DNA of 48,333 bases from Sporolactobacillus terrae DSM 11697 (GCF_000648615.1 NZ_JFZC01000044.1:1-48333); one strand, 5' to 3'; shown: positions 34,773 through 43,765, counted from the stretch's first letter. Notes: generated by a model from the sequence alone, not told the origin. A program made the numbers and translations.

Positions 34773-35048
34773 TCACGGTTGTTCAATTAATTCGCTGAAT
34801 TGAAGTTTTCGGAAGTAATAGCCGAAGTCGGCGCGCTGTCCAAACGCATTGGTTCGGCGAAACAGCACGCGCACATCGTCCTCCGGGAGCTCCTCATAGC
34901 GGATGATATCCAGATTATGCCGCATTGAAAAAGCGTTGACCGCATCGCGTATCGAAGCCGCTTCAACGATTTTCTGTGGCAGACGTATCGACACCGGCAG
35001 CGGCCTGCTGCCGTCAAATTCCTCATAAATTGCAAATCGGCTAGTCAT
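34773..35048 (-). CDS. Small protein of unknown function (91 aa)
   Basis: Not recognised. A 91-residue soluble, charged protein with no signal peptide or membrane segment; it has a predicted mix of short strands and helices and several aromatic residues near the C-terminus (FGYYFRKLQF). The call as a gene rests on an excellent Shine-Dalgarno (AGGAGGG five nt before ATG), a terminator directly downstream and coding-like codon use. It is monocistronic, between the tua cluster and the divergent flippase gene, whose starts are 210 bp apart. Confidence 0.7.
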   Translation of the reverse strand: MTSRFAIYEEFDGSRPLPVSIRLPQKIVEAASIRDAVNAFSMRHNLDIIRYEELPEDDVRVLFRRTNAFGQRADFGYYFRKLQFSELIEQP

Positions 35049-35258
35049 TTTTTCCCTCCTGTATGGATTGTCCCTAGTTTTTCCCTCATTCGCCCATCCT
35101 ATGTCTTCATGCGAATCACACCGGTAGTGACAGCCTGTATCGGTTTATCTCTGTCTATGATACATGATTCAAACCGCCTTATAAATCAAAAACCCTGTAT
35201 GAAATACACCATTCTTTGAAAAACTAAACAATAAATGAAGAAAAGCGTGTGAACGAAG

Positions 35259-36671
35259 ATGCATTCGCTAATAAAAAAATTAATTGGCTTTTCGCTTGGA
35301 CCGGTTGTCGGCGCGCTGCTTTCATTCGTTACGATTCCGGTTACAACCTATTTCATCAGCCCGGAGGAATACGGCAAGGCAAGCATGTTTCTGCTTTTCC
35401 AAACCATTGCCGGCACGTTGCTTTTTTTGGGGATCGATCAAGCGTATACGCGTGAATACCATGAAGTTGACGACAAAACACAGCTGTTTCAAAATGCCTT
35501 GCTCCTGCCTTTTGCTTTGGCAATGATCGTTTTCCTTTGTGCACTGCTTGTACCTCAGCCGCTGTCGCTGCTTCTGTTTGGTCAGGCAGATGCGCGCTGG
35601 CCGACACTTCTATTCGGGTTAATGACGGTTTTTATTGTTCTCGAACGCTTTATGATGCTGTCGATCCGGATGCAGGAAAAAGCATTTGAGTATTCGCTGC
35701 TTGCGATCAACGTCAAAGCGGCTGTTCTCTTGTTAACCCTATTTTTTATCGTTTTCATTCGTCGTGATTTTCTAACGGTTGTCTACGCTGCCTCATTAGG
35801 GCAAATCATTGGTGACCTATGGCTGTTTTGGCGCTGCCGCGCGCTGCTTGACTTTAGAACGTTGACGATGAACCGCCCCCTCTTAAAAATGATGGTGCGG
35901 TTCGGTCTGCCGATTGTCGTAGCCACGTCACTTTCCAGCCTGCTTGGCGGACTCGACCGGCTGGTCCTTCGGTTTTGGAGCGATTTTAATCAAATCGGTA
36001 TTTTTTCAGCGACCTTGAAAATCGCCGCCGTTCTCAATGTGGTTCAAAGTGGGTTCACCAGTTTTTGGGTCCCCACCGCCTATCGCTGGTATTCCGAAAA
36101 TCGGCCGGCTGCTTCATTTAAACGGGTTGGCGAAGCCATTCTGCTCGTGATGTCGCTTTTGGCAGCAGCAATTTTTCTTTTCAAAAACCTGATTGTTGTG
36201 CTTCTCTCCGGCAGCTACAGCGAAGCTCAATATCTGGTCGGCTTTCTCTGCTTGCAGCCGATCATCTATTCCGTCAGTGAAGCCACCGGCCTCGGCATCG
36301 TCTTCAGCAAAAAAAGCGATCTGAACATCTGGGTCAGTCTCGCCGCGCTGATCCCGGCCGCGGTACTCAATGTTCTGCTCGTTCCGCCGTTTGGTGCAAA
36401 AGGTGCGGCAATCGCCACCGCTGTCGCTTTTCTATTTTTTTTCAGTGCACGCACCTATTTTTCCGGAAAGTATTGGATTCGGCTTCCTGTTGCCAAGCAT
36501 TATGCTGTATTCCTGCTTTTGCTGGCCGGCGCTTTTATCAATGCACAGGCATTCCCAGGCATTACCGCCCTTAATCTGCTGCTGTTTATCCTGCTGATCG
36601 TGCTGCAGAAAAATACGATTCGAATGATTTGGCAGCTCTGGCAGCATTCACGATTGTCTAAGGAGGACTGA
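35259..36671 (+). CDS. Wzx-type polysaccharide flippase (paralogue)
   Basis: Second MOP-superfamily flippase, 470 residues, about 12-14 transmembrane helices. FSLGPVVGALLSFVTIPVTT, SPEEYGKASMFLL and LGIDQAYTREYHEV are nearly the same as in the leftward flippase at 30450-31877, so the two arose by duplication. The two genes point in opposite directions. The Shine-Dalgarno before the ATG is poor (GAACGAAG), which may mean low expression or another start. It overlaps nothing and is followed 2 nt later by a glycosyltransferase gene, forming a flippase-GT4 pair. Confidence 0.85.
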   Translation: MHSLIKKLIGFSLGPVVGALLSFVTIPVTTYFISPEEYGKASMFLLFQTIAGTLLFLGIDQAYTREYHEVDDKTQLFQNALLLPFALAMIVFLCALLVPQPLSLLLFGQADARWPTLLFGLMTVFIVLERFMMLSIRMQEKAFEYSLLAINVKAAVLLLTLFFIVFIRRDFLTVVYAASLGQIIGDLWLFWRCRALLDFRTLTMNRPLLKMMVRFGLPIVVATSLSSLLGGLDRLVLRFWSDFNQIGIFSATLKIAAVLNVVQSGFTSFWVPTAYRWYSENRPAASFKRVGEAILLVMSLLAAAIFLFKNLIVVLLSGSYSEAQYLVGFLCLQPIIYSVSEATGLGIVFSKKSDLNIWVSLAALIPAAVLNVLLVPPFGAKGAAIATAVAFLFFFSARTYFSGKYWIRLPVAKHYAVFLLLLAGAFINAQAFPGITALNLLLFILLIVLQKNTIRMIWQLWQHSRLSKED

Positions 36672-36673
36672 CA

Positions 36674-37885
36674 GTGAACATTGCAATCATCGGCACAGAA
36701 AAAAAACCGCTGCCTGCTGTCCGAGGCGGTGCGGTAGAAACATTGGTCGACCTGCTGGTTAAGGAAAATGAACAAAAAAACGACATGCATCTGGATCTTT
36801 ATTCAATTGAAGATGCGCAAGCGCAACGGCAAAGCCACGCGTTCAAAAATACAACGTTTCATTTTGTTTCAGCTTATGATCCCTTCCGGCGGATGCGCGG
36901 CTTTGCAAATCGACTCTGCGCAAAACTTCATGTGCGCTTTTGTTCCCACGTTTTTCTAAATCGGACCATTCATCTGCTGAAGAAAACGCACTACGACTGG
37001 ATCATTGTTGAAAATCGGCCGCTTTTTATTCCAAAACTGCGCCGCAATCTTAGCCACCGGACGCGGCTTGCTCTACATCTGCATAACGATACGCTGAGTT
37101 GCGACTGCTTTTATGCGCGCACGGTCATCGCTCGCTGCGATCTTGTGCTGTCGGTCAGCAGTTATATTGAAAAACGGGTAAAAGCGGCAGGAGCGCATGC
37201 AGACAAAGCGCGCGTTCTCTACAATCGCATCGACACCCGCTTGTTTCATCCGGCGAATGATCCGCGACTGCAGCTGAGGATCCGCCAGCAATGCGGCATT
37301 CCGGAAAAACGGCAAGTCGTCCTCTATTATGGCAGGCTCAATCAAGGAAAGGGCGTGCCGAATTTAATCCATGCGTTCTTCCACGCGTGGCATAAAAATC
37401 CGGCACTCTATTTAGTTCTGCTCGGCGACTATTCCAGTAAAAAAGACCAAATCCTGATTCAACATGCCTTAGGACGGCTGCCCGGCAGCAGCTACTTGCT
37501 GCTGCATGCCATTCCACACGAGGAATTGCCGGCCTATCTCCTCCAAGCAGACATGATCGCGCTGCCGTCTCTGTGGAACGAGGCGTTCGGGCTTACCATC
37601 GCCGAATCGATGGCTGCGGGCAAAGCGGTGATTACCACCAATGTCGGCGCAATTCCCGAGTTGATCGGCAGCGATTCTGGTATTGTTCTGCCAACCGATC
37701 AATTCATGGAGCGGCGCTTAACCGGCGCACTGTTGCACTGTGCCGCCAGTCCGAAATTACGAATGCGGCTCGGGGCTAACGCCCGGCGCACAGCGCTGCG
37801 CCGGTTCCGTGCAGAAGGCTATCTGGACGAGCTCATCGAGAAACTGAATCATGCAGGAAAGGGATCCCATTTGCCGCGAGTATAA
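36674..37885 (+). CDS. GT4 family glycosyltransferase
   Basis: GT-B glycosyltransferase of 403 residues. N-terminal RGGAVETLVDLLVKEN is the acceptor-domain Gly-rich loop; donor-domain motifs are VVLYYGRLNQGKGVPNLIHA, LVLLGDYSSKK, ALPSLWNEAFGLTIAESMAAGKAVITT (EX7E) and VGAIPELIG. The start is GTG with GGAGG seven nt upstream, overlapping the end region of the flippase gene closely enough for coupled translation. Of unknown sugar specificity, it probably works with the adjacent flippase on a second surface glycan. Confidence 0.85.
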   Translation: MNIAIIGTEKKPLPAVRGGAVETLVDLLVKENEQKNDMHLDLYSIEDAQAQRQSHAFKNTTFHFVSAYDPFRRMRGFANRLCAKLHVRFCSHVFLNRTIHLLKKTHYDWIIVENRPLFIPKLRRNLSHRTRLALHLHNDTLSCDCFYARTVIARCDLVLSVSSYIEKRVKAAGAHADKARVLYNRIDTRLFHPANDPRLQLRIRQQCGIPEKRQVVLYYGRLNQGKGVPNLIHAFFHAWHKNPALYLVLLGDYSSKKDQILIQHALGRLPGSSYLLLHAIPHEELPAYLLQADMIALPSLWNEAFGLTIAESMAAGKAVITTNVGAIPELIGSDSGIVLPTDQFMERRLTGALLHCAASPKLRMRLGANARRTALRRFRAEGYLDELIEKLNHAGKGSHLPRV

Positions 37886-37939
37886 CAAATCCACGGAAAT
37901 TAGCGATGAAACCCAACTTGTAACGACACAATTTGGCAT

Positions 37940-37978
37940 AAAAAAAATCCGAAGCCGCATGCGCGATTCGAATTTTTA
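37940..37978. terminator. Bidirectional terminator between GT4 and gabD-like genes
   Basis: AAATCCGAA and TTCGAATTT pair with one G-T step around a CGCATGCG-containing loop. T-runs lie on both sides (ATTTTTATC on plus; TTTTTTTT on minus), serving the two convergent genes. Confidence 0.8.
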
Positions 37979-37990
37979 TCTACCTTGTTC

Positions 37991-39460
37991 TCAGATTCCG
38001 TAATTCAAATTGACGAATTTCGTATTCACATAGTCATCGATCCCTTGATGCCCATTCTCTCTGCCAAATCCGGAATGTTTGACGCCGCCGAACGGGGTTT
38101 GCGTGAAGGCAACGGTGTTGCTGTTGACGCCGACCATGCCGTATTGCAGCCCTTGGCTGACTTTGGCAATCCGTTTCAAATCCAACGTGTAGAAATAGCT
38201 GGCCAACCCATAGTTGGTGTCGTTCGCCATGCGAATCACTTCGTCCGTGTCTGCGAACGGAATCAGCGGGATCACCGGACCAAACGTTTCCTGATAGAAA
38301 ATAGCCATCTTTGTTGAGACGCCGCCTAAAACGGTTGGCGCATAAAAATAGCCGTTTGCATACGCACCATCGGTTAAGCGTTTGCCGCCGATTAAGAGCT
38401 GCGCTCCCTTTGCGACGCTGTCATCAACTTGACGCTGAATTTTGCCAAGCGCATCTTCGCGAATCAGCGGTCCGGCGAGTACCCCCTCGTCCAAGCCGTT
38501 GCCAACTTTGACGGATTTCACAGCCTCGACCAGTTTTTCTGTGAACGCTTCGCTGATCGATTCGTGAACGAAGATTCGGTTTGGCGACGTGCACACTTGC
38601 CCATTGTTGCGGAATTTTGCAGCAACCAAATCATTGACTACCTTGTCAAGCGGGGCATCATCGAAAACGATAAACGGCGCATGTCCGCCAAGTTCCAACG
38701 AAACCTTTTTCAATGTATCTGCCGACTGCTCGAACAACCGTTTACCTACTGCGGTTGATCCGGTAAACGTAATTTTGCGCACCGTGTTGCTTTCGGTCAG
38801 CGTTTTGCCGATTGCTGCCGCATCCCCCATCACAAGGTTTACCGTACCATCCGGAATACCGGCTTCTTGGAAAATTTTCATCAATGCCGTTGCCGAAAGC
38901 GGCGTTTCCGGTGACGGCTTCAACACAATCGCATTACCGCCCGCCAGTGCCGGCGAAATTTTGCGCGTAATCATCGACGACGGAAAATTCCATGGCGTAA
39001 TCGCGCCGACAACACCAAGCGGTTCCTTTTGAACGAGGAAAAGGTGACCATTCGGGCCCGGAATTGTTTCCCCGTAGACGCGCCGGAGTTCTTCAGCATG
39101 CCAGCGCACACTTTCCGCACCGCCGAGGACTTCACCTTTGGCCTGAGCAAGCGGTTTCCCTTGTTCAATGGTCAAAATCGCCGCCAGCTCATCTGCTTTT
39201 TCTGTAATCAGATCGGCAACACGGCGTAAAACGTTCGCACGGTCATCGACATCCAACGATGCCCAAATTGGAAAGGCAGCTTGAGCCGCTTCAATCGCTT
39301 TTTCTGTATCTGCGACACTGCCGCGTGCCACTTGGGCAATGACTTCCCCGGTTGCCGGATTAACCACATCATCAACCGCACCGCTTTCCGCATCAAGCCA
39401 TTTACCACCGATAAAAAGCTGTTTTGGTGCCTGTTCTAAAAACGAATCCTTACTTGCCAT
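37991..39460 (-). CDS. gabD: Succinate-semialdehyde dehydrogenase (GabD-like)
   Basis: NAD(P)-dependent aldehyde dehydrogenase of 489 residues. It has GAITPWNFPSSMITRKISPALAGGN, of which the core TPWNFP binds the cofactor, FTGSTAVGK, the catalytic Glu in LELGGHAP (about 257), the catalytic Cys in NNGQVCTSPNR (about 290) and the C-terminal FGGVKHSGFGREN. These match GabD-type succinate-semialdehyde dehydrogenases, which close the GABA and putrescine degradation routes. ATG at 39460 after GAGGTG; a GTG one codon earlier is also possible. Leftward, separated by 190 bp from the next gene upstream, with a TATAAT about 40 bp before the start but no clear -35. Confidence 0.85.
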   Translation of the reverse strand: MASKDSFLEQAPKQLFIGGKWLDAESGAVDDVVNPATGEVIAQVARGSVADTEKAIEAAQAAFPIWASLDVDDRANVLRRVADLITEKADELAAILTIEQGKPLAQAKGEVLGGAESVRWHAEELRRVYGETIPGPNGHLFLVQKEPLGVVGAITPWNFPSSMITRKISPALAGGNAIVLKPSPETPLSATALMKIFQEAGIPDGTVNLVMGDAAAIGKTLTESNTVRKITFTGSTAVGKRLFEQSADTLKKVSLELGGHAPFIVFDDAPLDKVVNDLVAAKFRNNGQVCTSPNRIFVHESISEAFTEKLVEAVKSVKVGNGLDEGVLAGPLIREDALGKIQRQVDDSVAKGAQLLIGGKRLTDGAYANGYFYAPTVLGGVSTKMAIFYQETFGPVIPLIPFADTDEVIRMANDTNYGLASYFYTLDLKRIAKVSQGLQYGMVGVNSNTVAFTQTPFGGVKHSGFGRENGHQGIDDYVNTKFVNLNYGI

Positions 39461-39653
39461 CACCCGTTCACCTCATCTATAAAATAAGTCTAGCAATTCA
39501 AATATTATAAAACTAGCATACATGAACGCGCCTGCACCTGCCAGCGAAAAATTAAGCCACTTAATCGAAACAAAACGATGCGGGCGCCGCCTTCAATAAG
39601 TAGCCCAGATGCATCCACAATCTCATTCTGCACCGGGAAAATCAATGACTGGT

Positions 39654-40619
39654 TCACGCTTTTTTCAGTGCTTTTTCATTCACGACAAAGTCAGGGTGCT
39701 CCCCGCGCATAAATTTGTCGATATTATCAACCGTGACCTGTGCAACGCGAGCAATGCTCTCGCGCGTCGTCCCGGCAACATGCGGGGTAACAATCAGATT
39801 ATTCAGCTCCGGCAATGCCTGCGGCGGTTCTTTTTCAAATACATCAAGCGCCGCTCCGGCAATTTGTTTCCGGCGCAAAGCATCCATTAATACCGGCTCA
39901 TCGATCAGCGCACCGCGCGAAATATTGACAAGAAAGGCTGTCTGTTTCATGCGCGACAAGGCCTGCTGATCAATCAAATGATAGTTTGATGTGCTCAAGG
40001 CTGTAGAAATCACCACATAATCCGATTCACGGAGCAGCTGATTCAGAGCAACGAACCTTGCCTTCAGCCGTGCCGCCGCATCATGATCCTGATAATTTCC
40101 ATAAGCAATGACACGCATGTTAAACGCAACTGCATAGCGCGCGACCTTTTGCCCGATCGAACCGAAACCGATAATGCCAATGGTTTTGCCGTCGAGTTCA
40201 TAGGCATCCCCGCTCGGCCATTTTCCCTGTTTCGTGCCGCGATCAAACATCGGAATCATCCGCGACAAGGCAATCAGCTGACCAAACGCCAGCTCCGCAA
40301 CCGAGGTTGCATTTTCTCCCGGCGCATTGCTGACCATAATCTCGCGCTCCGTGGCGGCATCAATGGCCACATTATCGAGTCCGGTCCCGGTTTTTAAAAT
40401 ATAGCGGAGCCGGGGAGCTGCCTCAATCACTTCGCGGTCACACGGTGCAATGGCTGTGATGCACACTTGAGCATCCCGAATTGCTTCCTTAACTACCGCT
40501 TTATTCGCCGCCTGATCGTACATCAGACAACGAACCTCAGCGCCCATTTTCTCTAAACGATCCACCATCTGCTGGTGAATGGCCACATAGGATTTTCCCA
40601 CACAAAAAAGAATCTGCAT
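39654..40619 (-). CDS. D-isomer-specific 2-hydroxyacid dehydrogenase
   Basis: NAD-dependent dehydrogenase of the phosphoglycerate/D-lactate dehydrogenase family, 321 residues. Substrate-domain KTGTGLDNVAIDAA, NAPGENATSVAELAFGQLIAL, Rossmann motif IGIIGFGSIGQKVAR (about 147-161), NISRGALIDEPVLMDAL with the catalytic Arg, DVFEKEPP with the Glu, and TPHVAGTTRESI with the His. All three catalytic residues are in place. Substrate unassigned: 3-phosphoglycerate, glyoxylate, hydroxypyruvate or a 2-keto acid are all possible. ATG with GGGGGAGG upstream. Confidence 0.87.
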   Translation of the reverse strand: MQILFCVGKSYVAIHQQMVDRLEKMGAEVRCLMYDQAANKAVVKEAIRDAQVCITAIAPCDREVIEAAPRLRYILKTGTGLDNVAIDAATEREIMVSNAPGENATSVAELAFGQLIALSRMIPMFDRGTKQGKWPSGDAYELDGKTIGIIGFGSIGQKVARYAVAFNMRVIAYGNYQDHDAAARLKARFVALNQLLRESDYVVISTALSTSNYHLIDQQALSRMKQTAFLVNISRGALIDEPVLMDALRRKQIAGAALDVFEKEPPQALPELNNLIVTPHVAGTTRESIARVAQVTVDNIDKFMRGEHPDFVVNEKALKKA

Positions 40620-40799
40620 CTTGTCAGCCTCCCCCGCCGCAAATCAATCGATTCAATGAACAATTATCTATTAATATAGCAAAAAAATGCCGATGAGCCC
40701 AAAAACAAAGCCCCATTTCTTTGGTTGAAAAACAACAGCGATCATGCTACGTTAAGAATACTACATAAAGTATGAAAATTATGAAAGCAGGGACGATTC

Positions 40800-41945
40800 A
40801 TGAACCAACATTTGGACGATGCCATCAAAGAAAAAGTGATGACGCTCTTTAACTATCTGCATACCCATGCCGAAATGAGTATGAAAGAGTTTCAAACGAC
40901 CGAATTTATTCAAAAACAATTGGATGCGCTCGGATATCGGACGCATACTTTCGCAGACTGCCCGGGCGTCATTGCTGAAATCGGCAGCGGAAAACCGGTT
41001 GTCGCCTTGCGCGCCGATATGGACGCGCTCTGGCAAGAAGTAAACGGCAAGCTGCAAGCCAATCACTCCTGCGGCCATGATGCCCATATGGCAATGGTGC
41101 TTGGCGCAGCGATGATCCTTAAGGAAAAAACCGATCGAATGAACGGAACCATTCGGCTTGTCTTCCAGCCGGCAGAAGAAATAGGCCAAGGCGCGCTTGA
41201 ATTGAGCAAACGCGGCGTCTTGGATGACGCCGACTATTTTTACGGTGTTCACCTCCGTCCGATTGAAGAAACCTTGGATGGACGCGCACGCCCGGCAATT
41301 CTGCACGGCGCATGCGGCACCATCCGCGGTGTCATTGACGGCGAAGAGGCTCATGGTGCACGGCCACATCTCGGTATAAATGCCATCGAGGTCGCTGCCT
41401 CAATCGTAGACGCGCTCGGTCATCTGCACCTCAATCCGATGACGCCAAGCTCCGTCAAAATGACAACGCTGCATAGCGGTTCGGCAACCAACATCATCCC
41501 CGGACATGCCGAATTCAGTCTGGACGTTCGCGCTCAGAACAACGAAATCATGACAGAGCTCAAGAAAAAAGTTCGCCAGATCGTTCAAGGGGTGGCAGCC
41601 AGCTACGGTGCGACCGTGACCCTTGAAGAATCACACGGCAGTCCGGCCGCCGTCTCTGCCCCGGAAGCCATCGCCATAATGGCAGAAGCGATCAAGACGG
41701 TCCTTGGCGAGGAGCATTACGATCCGGCAAAACGTTCCGGCGGCGGCGATGATTTCCATCAATACGCGATCCGCACACCCAAGCTAAAATCAACCATGCT
41801 CGGTCTCGGCTGTGACCTCAAGCCCGGACTGCATCACCCTTACATGACGTTCAACCATGACGCAATGTACAACGGAGTCTTGATTCTGTCTGAAGCCGTC
41901 GTTAAGACCTTTGAAAAGTTAAATTGCATTGAAGCCAAAGCATGA
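40800..41945 (+). CDS. amhX: M20 amidohydrolase, AmhX-like
   Basis: Amidohydrolase of 381 residues similar in length and features to B. subtilis AmhX. Motifs: YLHTHAEMSMKEFQTT, ALRADMDALWQE, SCGHDAHMAMV (metal Cys/His, about 90-100), QPAEEIGQGALEL (about 123), a lid with EEAHGARPHLGINA, and SGGGDDFHQYA. A trait of this group is Trp where most M20D proteins have Pro in the ALRADxDALP motif. The start is ATG behind a moderate CAGGGA. A possible promoter (TTGAAA at 40725-40730) has only a weak -10. It stands alone with a terminator downstream. Confidence 0.85.
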   Translation: MNQHLDDAIKEKVMTLFNYLHTHAEMSMKEFQTTEFIQKQLDALGYRTHTFADCPGVIAEIGSGKPVVALRADMDALWQEVNGKLQANHSCGHDAHMAMVLGAAMILKEKTDRMNGTIRLVFQPAEEIGQGALELSKRGVLDDADYFYGVHLRPIEETLDGRARPAILHGACGTIRGVIDGEEAHGARPHLGINAIEVAASIVDALGHLHLNPMTPSSVKMTTLHSGSATNIIPGHAEFSLDVRAQNNEIMTELKKKVRQIVQGVAASYGATVTLEESHGSPAAVSAPEAIAIMAEAIKTVLGEEHYDPAKRSGGGDDFHQYAIRTPKLKSTMLGLGCDLKPGLHHPYMTFNHDAMYNGVLILSEAVVKTFEKLNCIEAKA

Positions 41946-41959
41946 TCGTGCTTACATGT

Positions 41960-42125
41960 TTGGTTTTACTTGCGTGCATCAACAAGACGTAACCGCGGGC
42001 AGTCGGGAGCCGCATCGGCTGATTCTGTAAGGCCTGCGGGGTCTCCTTTGGCTCGCGATCAACGGGAACGCTCCTGAAGCACCCGAGCACTTCTGCTTTT
42101 GATGCCCTGTTTTCGGTCTGACTGC
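41960..42125. repeat. Dispersed intergenic repeat, copy C (diverged)
   Basis: Between amhX and its terminator. TGCATCAACAAGACGTAACC at about 41975-41994 echoes the core at 199-229 and 18007-18037. The following GC-rich part (GGGGTCTCC, GCTCGCGATC) reads like the mosaic intergenic repeats of Bacillaceae. The remainder of 41946-42251 holds only the terminator. Confidence 0.35.
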
Positions 42126-42165
42126 ATGACAAAATTTTATCCCCGCTTCGTTTATTTATTAAAAG

Positions 42166-42208
42166 AGATCGGCGCATCATCCACAAGATAATGCGCCGAT
42201 CTTTTTTC
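42166..42208 (+). terminator. Intrinsic terminator after amhX
   Basis: A 12-bp perfect stem AGATCGGCGCAT / ATGCGCCGATCT with a 13-nt loop runs into TTTTTCT on the plus strand. It lies 220 bp past the stop, beyond the repeat-like element. Confidence 0.88.
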
Positions 42209-42251
42209 TATTTTTTATAATCGCCTCAGTCCGTTGCTGCTGGCGCGCGCA

Positions 42252-42992
42252 TCAAATCTCGGCGTTTGCTTGTTTCATTTCTTTGCTCAAGGAAACAAAG
42301 TACTCGAACAGATGAAGCATGAGTTCGCTTCCGCCTGCGGTCATTGATTCCGGATGCCATTGAACACCGATCAAGCCTTTTTCCGTGATATCGACCGCTT
42401 CGACCACTCCATCTGCGGCGAACGCTGCCGCACGCAGCCCATCGCCAAGCCGAGCGACCGATTGATGGTGAAGGCTGTTTACCACAATCGCTTCATGTTC
42501 ACCGAGCACTTGATAGAGACGGGAATCCTTCGCAATCCGTACACGATGGCTGCCTTCTTTGCGGGACACTTTTTGAGTATGCTGAATCGGATGGTCAATT
42601 TCATCAGCAATATCCTGAATCAGCGTGCCGCCGAGCGCGACATTGATCACCTGCAATCCGCGACAGATCCCGAACACAGGTTTCCCCAGTTTCATTGCTT
42701 GCTGCAACAACTGAAATTCAGCCCGATCACGCTCCGTATCAAAGACACCGCACCCTGGAGTCGGATCCTGATCAAAGAATTGCGGGTTAACGTCGCAGCC
42801 GCCGCTGAGCACAAAGCCGTCGCAAAGCGCCGCATACGCATCAACACTTGGACCGGGGACAATCGGCAGGATCAAAGGGACGGCACCTGCTTTGATCAGT
42901 GATGAAATATAATCCTTGTGTGCGTAGTCCCCCTCTGAAAATTCACTGAGTTTTACATAACCGCTGCTGATTCCAATCATCGGTTTTGTCAC
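42252..42992 (-). CDS. Gamma-glutamyl-GABA hydrolase-like (class I GATase, peptidase C26)
   Basis: Class I glutamine-amidotransferase-like hydrolase of 246 residues, PuuD/peptidase C26 type. FVLSGGCDVNPQFF, the nucleophile Cys in FGICRGLQVINVALGGTL, of which GICRG holds the Cys (about 109), and the His-Glu of GVQWHPES (about 217-219) are visible. Such enzymes cleave gamma-glutamyl-GABA in putrescine breakdown or other gamma-glutamyl compounds. The start is GTG with GAGGGG seven nt upstream. It is 90 bp downstream of the second YheO/DauR-type regulator gene with no clear terminator, so cotranscription is possible. Confidence 0.85.
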   Translation of the reverse strand: MTKPMIGISSGYVKLSEFSEGDYAHKDYISSLIKAGAVPLILPIVPGPSVDAYAALCDGFVLSGGCDVNPQFFDQDPTPGCGVFDTERDRAEFQLLQQAMKLGKPVFGICRGLQVINVALGGTLIQDIADEIDHPIQHTQKVSRKEGSHRVRIAKDSRLYQVLGEHEAIVVNSLHHQSVARLGDGLRAAAFAADGVVEAVDITEKGLIGVQWHPESMTAGGSELMLHLFEYFVSLSKEMKQANAEI

Positions 42993-43082
42993 CGCCCTAC
43001 CCCTCTCTTTTTCCTTTTTTTGCGCGTCTTCTTTTTTATTTTATCGATTCATCTTTTTTCGCTTATTAATGGGCCTTACTTC

Positions 43083-43757
43083 TCAGGGCATCGTAAAGTT
43101 TACGTTCAATTCATTTTTCTTCATCGTGCTCAGATAACGATAGATGGTTGCTTCAGATGTCTTCAACTCAGAAGCAACAATACTTACAATCCCTTTGAGC
43201 AGGAAAATTCCATGACTATTGAGTTTATCCACAACGTCGCGCTTCTCCTTTTGCGACATGCGCTCGGAAGGGACATGCATGCTGGATACAATTTCCTTGA
43301 TGCTGTTTATCGCTATGTCTTCTATCGATGTCCCCAGGCGATCCACGGCGTTGCCGGCGTTCGTGAAGCCGTCGTGTTCCAATCCCATGAAATCGTCTAA
43401 AAAATGAATTGCTTCGTCCATTTTTCTGAAATCAATATTGATGACAAGTGCACCAATCAGTTCACGATGTTCGTCTCTTATAAAATATGTAGACGATCTG
43501 AGTACGGTTCCATCCTCAGCATGACCTTCATAATTGGTGCGAAACGATCGGTGCGATTCTCTCTCTTTTCGAAGCATCTTCGTGATCAATGGGGGGGCAG
43601 GCGCCCCGAGCGAAAGACCGCTCCAATTGGTCTCGCTCATTGCAATGACCGAATGTGCACGATTTCGCACATCGTAAAGCACGATCTCGGCATCCTCCCC
43701 CAACACATGACTTAAAAAGAAAACGAAGGCCTTCAACCGGTTCAGCTGATCTGTGAT
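43083..43757 (-). CDS. YheO/DauR-type transcriptional regulator (AUC start)
   Basis: Paralogue of the regulator at 14713-15375, about 224 residues. PAS part: LSHVLGEDAEIVLYDV, GTVLRSSTYFIRDEH, RELIGALVINIDF. DNA-binding part: ERMSQKEKRDVVDKLN, GIFLLKGIVSIVASELKTSE (shown in part as GIFLLKGIVSIVASEL), ATIYRYLSTMKK. The frame is closed by TAG at 43770-43772. Between it and the first TTG (43736, without Shine-Dalgarno and cutting into the PAS domain) there is no ATG, GTG or TTG. AGGAGG at 43766-43771 stands 8 nt before ATC at 43757, which aligns with the ATT start of the paralogue. It follows the PatB-like gene by 83 bp and probably shares its transcript. Confidence 0.85.
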   Translation of the reverse strand: MTDQLNRLKAFVFFLSHVLGEDAEIVLYDVRNRAHSVIAMSETNWSGLSLGAPAPPLITKMLRKERESHRSFRTNYEGHAEDGTVLRSSTYFIRDEHRELIGALVINIDFRKMDEAIHFLDDFMGLEHDGFTNAGNAVDRLGTSIEDIAINSIKEIVSSMHVPSERMSQKEKRDVVDKLNSHGIFLLKGIVSIVASELKTSEATIYRYLSTMKKNELNVNFTMP

Positions 43758-43765
43758 GTCTATCT

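Noticed and set aside
39504-39510. TATAAT upstream of the gabD-like gene as a promoter
   Set aside because: No -35 at suitable distance and no other support; noted only in the gene entry.
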